From Halomonas sp. KAO (GTDB lineage Bacteria > Pseudomonadota > Gammaproteobacteria > Pseudomonadales > Halomonadaceae), in contig NZ_JADNRL010000026.1 in NCBI RefSeq assembly GCF_015595025.1, positions 311,334-375,333 of the forward strand: a DNA stretch of 64,000 nt. Direction: 5' to 3'. The notes beneath the pieces were generated by a model. The model worked only from the letters and a program-made list of their open reading frames with translations, had not been told where the DNA came from and made no database searches. Made by a program: the position numbers and the translations under genes. Below are positions 60,731 to 64,000 of the stretch, piece by piece. Each line of letters begins with the position of its first letter. Position 1 is the first letter of the stretch.

Positions 60731-62282
60731 GACGGGTCTCCTCACTCTGTGCCTGCGGGTCGAAGGTCACCGGCTGGACCAGGGTCGCGGTGGTCTTGCG
60801 CCCGCCAAACAGGCTCTCGCTGCTGTCGCCGTGGCAGCCATCGCCGAAGCTGAAGCCGCAGCCGCCACGCTCCGGGAACGCCTCGGTCGCCATCTCGCGA
60901 TGGCTGGTGGGGATCACGAAACGATCCTCGTAGTTGGCGATGGCCAGGTAGCGGTACATGTCCTCCACCTGCTGCTCGGTCAGGCCGACGCCCTCCAGCA
61001 CCTCGGTATTGGCCTGGCCCTCCACGTGCTTGCCGCGCATGTAGAGGCGCATGGCCATCAGGCGCTTGAGCGCCAGCACCACGGGCTCCTCCTCACCGGC
61101 GGTCAGCATGTTGGCCAGGTACTTCACCGGAATGCGCAGCGACTCGATCTTGGGCATCACGCCGTCGAACTCGACCTTGCCGGCCTCGGCGGCGGACTGG
61201 ATCGGCGACAGCGGCGGCACGTACCAGACCATCGGCAGGGTGCGATACTCGGGGTGCAGCGGCAGCGCCAGCCCCCAGTCCATGGCCATCTTGTAGACGG
61301 GCGAGGCCTGGGCGGCCTTGATCACGTTGTCGGTGATGCCATCCTTCCTGGCCTGGGCGATCACTTCCGGGTCGTTGGGATCCAGGAAGATCTCGCACTG
61401 ACGATGATAGAGATCGCGCACGTCCGGTGAACTTGCCACCTCCTCGATACGGTCGGCATCGTAGAGCAGCACACCGAGGTAGCGAATGCGGCCCACACAG
61501 GTCTCGGAGCAGACCGTCGGCTGGCCGGCCTCGATGCGTGGGTAGCAGAAGATGCACTTCTCGGACTTGCCGGTCTTCCAGTTGTAGTAGATCTTCTTGT
61601 AGGGACAGCCGGAGATGCACATCCGCCAGCCGCGGCACTTGTCCTGGTCGATCAGGACGATGCCGTCCTCCTCGCGCTTGTAGATGGCCCCGGAGGGGCA
61701 GCTCGCCACGCAGGTCGGGTTCAGGCAGTGCTCGCACAGGCGCGGCAGATACATCATGAAGGTGTTCTCGAACTGGCCGTAGATATCGGCCTGCACCTTC
61801 TCGAAGTTCATGTCCTTGCGCCGCTTGGCGAACTCGGTGCCCAGTATCTCCTCCCAGTTGGGTCCCCACTCGATCTTGTTCATGCGCTGGCCGGAGATCA
61901 GCGAGCGCGGACGCGCGGTGGGCTGGTGCTCCCCCTGCTTAGCGGTGTGCAGATGCTCGTAGTCGAAGGTGAACGGCTCGTAGTAGTCGTCGATCTCCGG
62001 CAGGTCGGGGTTGGCGAAGATATTCGCCAGCACCCGCCACTTGCCGCCGATGCGCGGCTCGATCTTGCCGTCCTTGCGACGCATCCAGCCGCCCTTCCAC
62101 TTGCCCTGGTTCTCCCACTCCTTGGGATAACCGATGCCGGGCTTGGTCTCGACGTTGTTGAACCAGGCGTATTCCACTCCCTCACGACTGGTCCAGACAT
62201 TCTTGCAGGTCACCGAGCAGGTGTGGCAGCCGATGCACTTGTCGAGGTTGAGGACCATGCCTACCTGGGAACGAATCTTCAT
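60723..62282 (-). CDS. narH: Respiratory nitrate reductase beta subunit (Fe-S)
   Basis: A 519-residue iron-sulfur subunit. Clusters: CIGCHTCSVTCKNVW, CEHCLNPTCVASCPSG, CRGWRMCISGCPYKK (Trp replacing a Cys, giving the 3Fe-4S centre) and CIFCYPR...CSETCVGR. It relays electrons from NarI to NarG. The C-terminus has a Gly/Phe/Ser-rich tail typical of NarH. Its start overlaps the narG stop as ATGA. Confidence 0.96.
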   Translation of the reverse strand: MKIRSQVGMVLNLDKCIGCHTCSVTCKNVWTSREGVEYAWFNNVETKPGIGYPKEWENQGKWKGGWMRRKDGKIEPRIGGKWRVLANIFANPDLPEIDDYYEPFTFDYEHLHTAKQGEHQPTARPRSLISGQRMNKIEWGPNWEEILGTEFAKRRKDMNFEKVQADIYGQFENTFMMYLPRLCEHCLNPTCVASCPSGAIYKREEDGIVLIDQDKCRGWRMCISGCPYKKIYYNWKTGKSEKCIFCYPRIEAGQPTVCSETCVGRIRYLGVLLYDADRIEEVASSPDVRDLYHRQCEIFLDPNDPEVIAQARKDGITDNVIKAAQASPVYKMAMDWGLALPLHPEYRTLPMVWYVPPLSPIQSAAEAGKVEFDGVMPKIESLRIPVKYLANMLTAGEEEPVVLALKRLMAMRLYMRGKHVEGQANTEVLEGVGLTEQQVEDMYRYLAIANYEDRFVIPTSHREMATEAFPERGGCGFSFGDGCHGDSSESLFGGRKTTATLVQPVTFDPQAQSEETRHG

Positions 62283-64000
62283 TTCACGGCCTCCTGCTCG
62301 TAATCATTGCCTTCACCGTCCAGCCAGTCGATCTTCTTCATCTTGCGCACGATAACGAACTCATCGCGGTTGGAACCGACGGTGCCGTAGTAGTTGAAGC
62401 TGTAGGAGAGCTGCGCGTAGCCACCGATCATATGGGTCGGCTTGGGACACACACGCGTCACCGAGTTGTGGATGCCGCCACGGGTGCCGGTCATCTCGGA
62501 TCCCGGCATGTTCAGGATTCGCTCCTGGGCGTGATACATCATCGCCATGCCGTTCTTGACCCGCTGACTGACCACCGCCCGGGCCGCGATGGCGCCGTTG
62601 GCGTTGTAGAGCTCGATCCAGTCGTTGTCCTCGACACCGATGGATTTCGCATCGTCCTCGGACATCCAGACGATCGGACCGCCCCGCGACAGGGTCTGCA
62701 TCAGCAGGTTGTCGCTGTAGGTGGAGTGGATGCCCCACTTCTGGTGCGGAGTGATCCAGTTCAGCGCGATCTCCGGGTTACCGTTGTCCTTGGGCTCGGC
62801 CACGCTTACCGCCGCCTTGGTGTCGATGGGCGGACGATAGACCAGCAGGCTCTCGCCGAAGGCGCGCATCCAGGGGTGATCCTGATAGAACTGCTGGCGA
62901 CCGCTCACCGTGCGCCACGGGATCAGCTCATGCACGTTGGTATAACCGGCGTTGTAGGAGACGTGCTCGTCCTCGAGGCCGGACCAGGTGGGGCTGGAGA
63001 TGATCTTGCGCGGTTGGGCGACGATGTCGCGGAAGCGGATCTTCTCGTCCTCCTTGGGCAGCGCCAGGTGGGTATGATCCCGCCCGGTGATCTTGGAGAG
63101 CGCGTCCCAGGCCTTCACCGCCACCTGACCGTTGGTCTCCGGCGCCAGGGTCAGGATCATCTCGGCGGCATCGACGGCGCTGTCGAGACGCGGACGGCCC
63201 TTATGCGGCCCCTCGGTCTTGCAGTGGTTGAGCTTGCCGAGCAGGTCCACCTCGGACTCGGTCTTCCAGCTGATGCCCTTGCCGCCGTTGCCGATGCTCT
63301 CGAGCAGCGGGCCGATGGAGGTGAAGCGCTCATAGGTCTCGGGGTAGTTACGCTTGACCTCGATCAGAGCCGGCATGGTCTTGCCGGGAATGGGCTCGCA
63401 CTCGCCCTTCTTCCAGTCCTTCACATCGACCTGAGCCAGCTCGGCCGGGGAGTCGTGCTGATGCGGCAGGGTGACCAGGTCGGTCTCTTCGCCCAGATGC
63501 CCCTCGGCGGCCTCGGAGAAGGACTTGGCGATACCCTTGAAGATCTCCCAGTCGCTGCGCGACTCCCACGCCGGGTCGGTGGCCGCGGTCAGCGGGTGGA
63601 TGAAGGGGTGCATGTCGGAGGTGTTGAGGTCATCCTTCTCGTACCAGGTCGCCGTGGGCAGCACGACATCCGAGTAGAGGCAGGTGGTGGACATGCGGAA
63701 GTCCAGGGTCACCAGCAGGTCGACCTTGCCCTCCGGGGCGTCGTCATGCCACTTGACCTCTTCCGGTTTCTGGCCGCCGAACTCGCCCAGGTCCTTGCCC
63801 TGGATGCCGTGGCGCGTGCCCAGCAGGTACTTGAGCATGTACTCATGGCCCTTGCCGGAGCTGCCCAGCAGGTTGGAGCGCCAGATGAACAGGTTACGCG
63901 GGAAGTTCTGGGGGTTGTCCGGATCCTCCGCGGCGAAGGCGAGCTTGCCCTCCTTGAGCTGCTGGACGGCGTAGTCCTGGGTGGACATGCCGGCGGCCTC
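62279..64000 (-). CDS. narG: Respiratory nitrate reductase alpha subunit, C-terminal part (partial)
   Basis: The gene runs off the right edge; the last 573 codons are here. The visible part is the C-terminal half of NarG (LFIWRSNLLGSSGKGHEYML, DFRMSTTCLYSDVVLPTATW, and WMSEDDAKSIGVEDNDWIEL, ending YGTVGSNRDEFVIVRKMKK). NarG reduces nitrate with a bis-MGD molybdenum centre; the 4Fe-4S and Asp ligand region lies outside the window. The sequence stays open through position 64000 upstream of the internal Met at 63988, confirming it continues. Confidence 0.96.
   Translation of the reverse strand, partial: EAAGMSTQDYAVQQLKEGKLAFAAEDPDNPQNFPRNLFIWRSNLLGSSGKGHEYMLKYLLGTRHGIQGKDLGEFGGQKPEEVKWHDDAPEGKVDLLVTLDFRMSTTCLYSDVVLPTATWYEKDDLNTSDMHPFIHPLTAATDPAWESRSDWEIFKGIAKSFSEAAEGHLGEETDLVTLPHQHDSPAELAQVDVKDWKKGECEPIPGKTMPALIEVKRNYPETYERFTSIGPLLESIGNGGKGISWKTESEVDLLGKLNHCKTEGPHKGRPRLDSAVDAAEMILTLAPETNGQVAVKAWDALSKITGRDHTHLALPKEDEKIRFRDIVAQPRKIISSPTWSGLEDEHVSYNAGYTNVHELIPWRTVSGRQQFYQDHPWMRAFGESLLVYRPPIDTKAAVSVAEPKDNGNPEIALNWITPHQKWGIHSTYSDNLLMQTLSRGGPIVWMSEDDAKSIGVEDNDWIELYNANGAIAARAVVSQRVKNGMAMMYHAQERILNMPGSEMTGTRGGIHNSVTRVCPKPTHMIGGYAQLSYSFNYYGTVGSNRDEFVIVRKMKKIDWLDGEGNDYEQEAVK

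Overview
The window looks like a chromosomal segment of a halophilic gammaproteobacterium, most likely Halomonas or a close relative (Halomonadaceae). The reasons are high GC with dense operons, a Pseudomonas-type glycine betaine regulon (GbdR, gbcAB, dgcAB, etfAB), several compatible-solute transporters (BCCT, TRAP, SSS), and a narGHJI operon followed by ppiC, moaB, moeA and a Crp/Fnr gene. The genus is inferred from content, not from a marker gene. I found no tRNA, rRNA or CRISPR array.

Layout. (1) 1-9.8 kb: a partial old-yellow-enzyme demethylase, a TetR gene cut off inside its helix-turn-helix, a DddP-like M24 gene with a single-base frameshift, a BCCT transporter, and a divergent five-gene oxidative operon: Rieske oxygenase, aldehyde dehydrogenase, rubredoxin fused to rubredoxin reductase, DAO-family FAD oxidoreductase, and a frameshifted cupin. 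I read the operon as a catabolic pathway for an N-methylated zwitterion whose substrate cannot be assigned from sequence. (2) 9.9-10.5 kb: decayed IS1380-type transposase. (3) 10.6-25.5 kb: a TRAP transporter behind gbcB, divergent gbcA, and the run dipeptidase, DUF5943-like, dgcA, dgcB, etfA, etfB, fdhA. (4) 25.5-31 kb: a second TRAP transporter with a copy of a 116-118 bp intergenic repeat on each side, then gbdR. (5) 31-38 kb: creatinine/creatine module with a sodium:solute symporter and its small membrane partner, LysR, BCCT, creatininase and creatinase. (6) 38-45.4 kb: NAD-dependent molybdenum formate dehydrogenase (fdsGBA, fdhD, fdsD) with a divergent ModE-like regulator. (7) 45.9-55.5 kb: aspartase, a second symporter plus small partner, LysR, then a four-gene unit FMO, RidA, DUF1028, M20 deacylase, and a GlxA/AraC regulator. 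(8) 55.6-64 kb: Crp/Fnr regulator, moeA, moaB, ppiC and narI-J-H-G (narG runs off the right edge).

How it works together. Glycine betaine is demethylated by GbcAB to dimethylglycine and by DgcAB to sarcosine, with electrons passing to the dedicated Etf pair and the membrane Fe-S protein DgcB. Creatinine enters as creatine, which is split to sarcosine plus urea, so both routes converge on sarcosine (the sarcosine oxidase is not in the window). Formaldehyde released at each demethylation can be oxidised by FdhA to formate and by Fds to CO2 with NADH. MoeA and MoaB supply molybdenum cofactor steps needed by both Fds and nitrate reductase. The region is therefore an N-methyl-compound catabolic island beside an anaerobic respiration operon.

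Mobile-element debris (IS1380, ISL3 and IS481-like fragments) sits only in gaps between modules, suggesting assembly of the island by insertion and later decay. Two conserved genes in the first 10 kb carry single-base frameshifts, which could be genuine decay or assembly errors.
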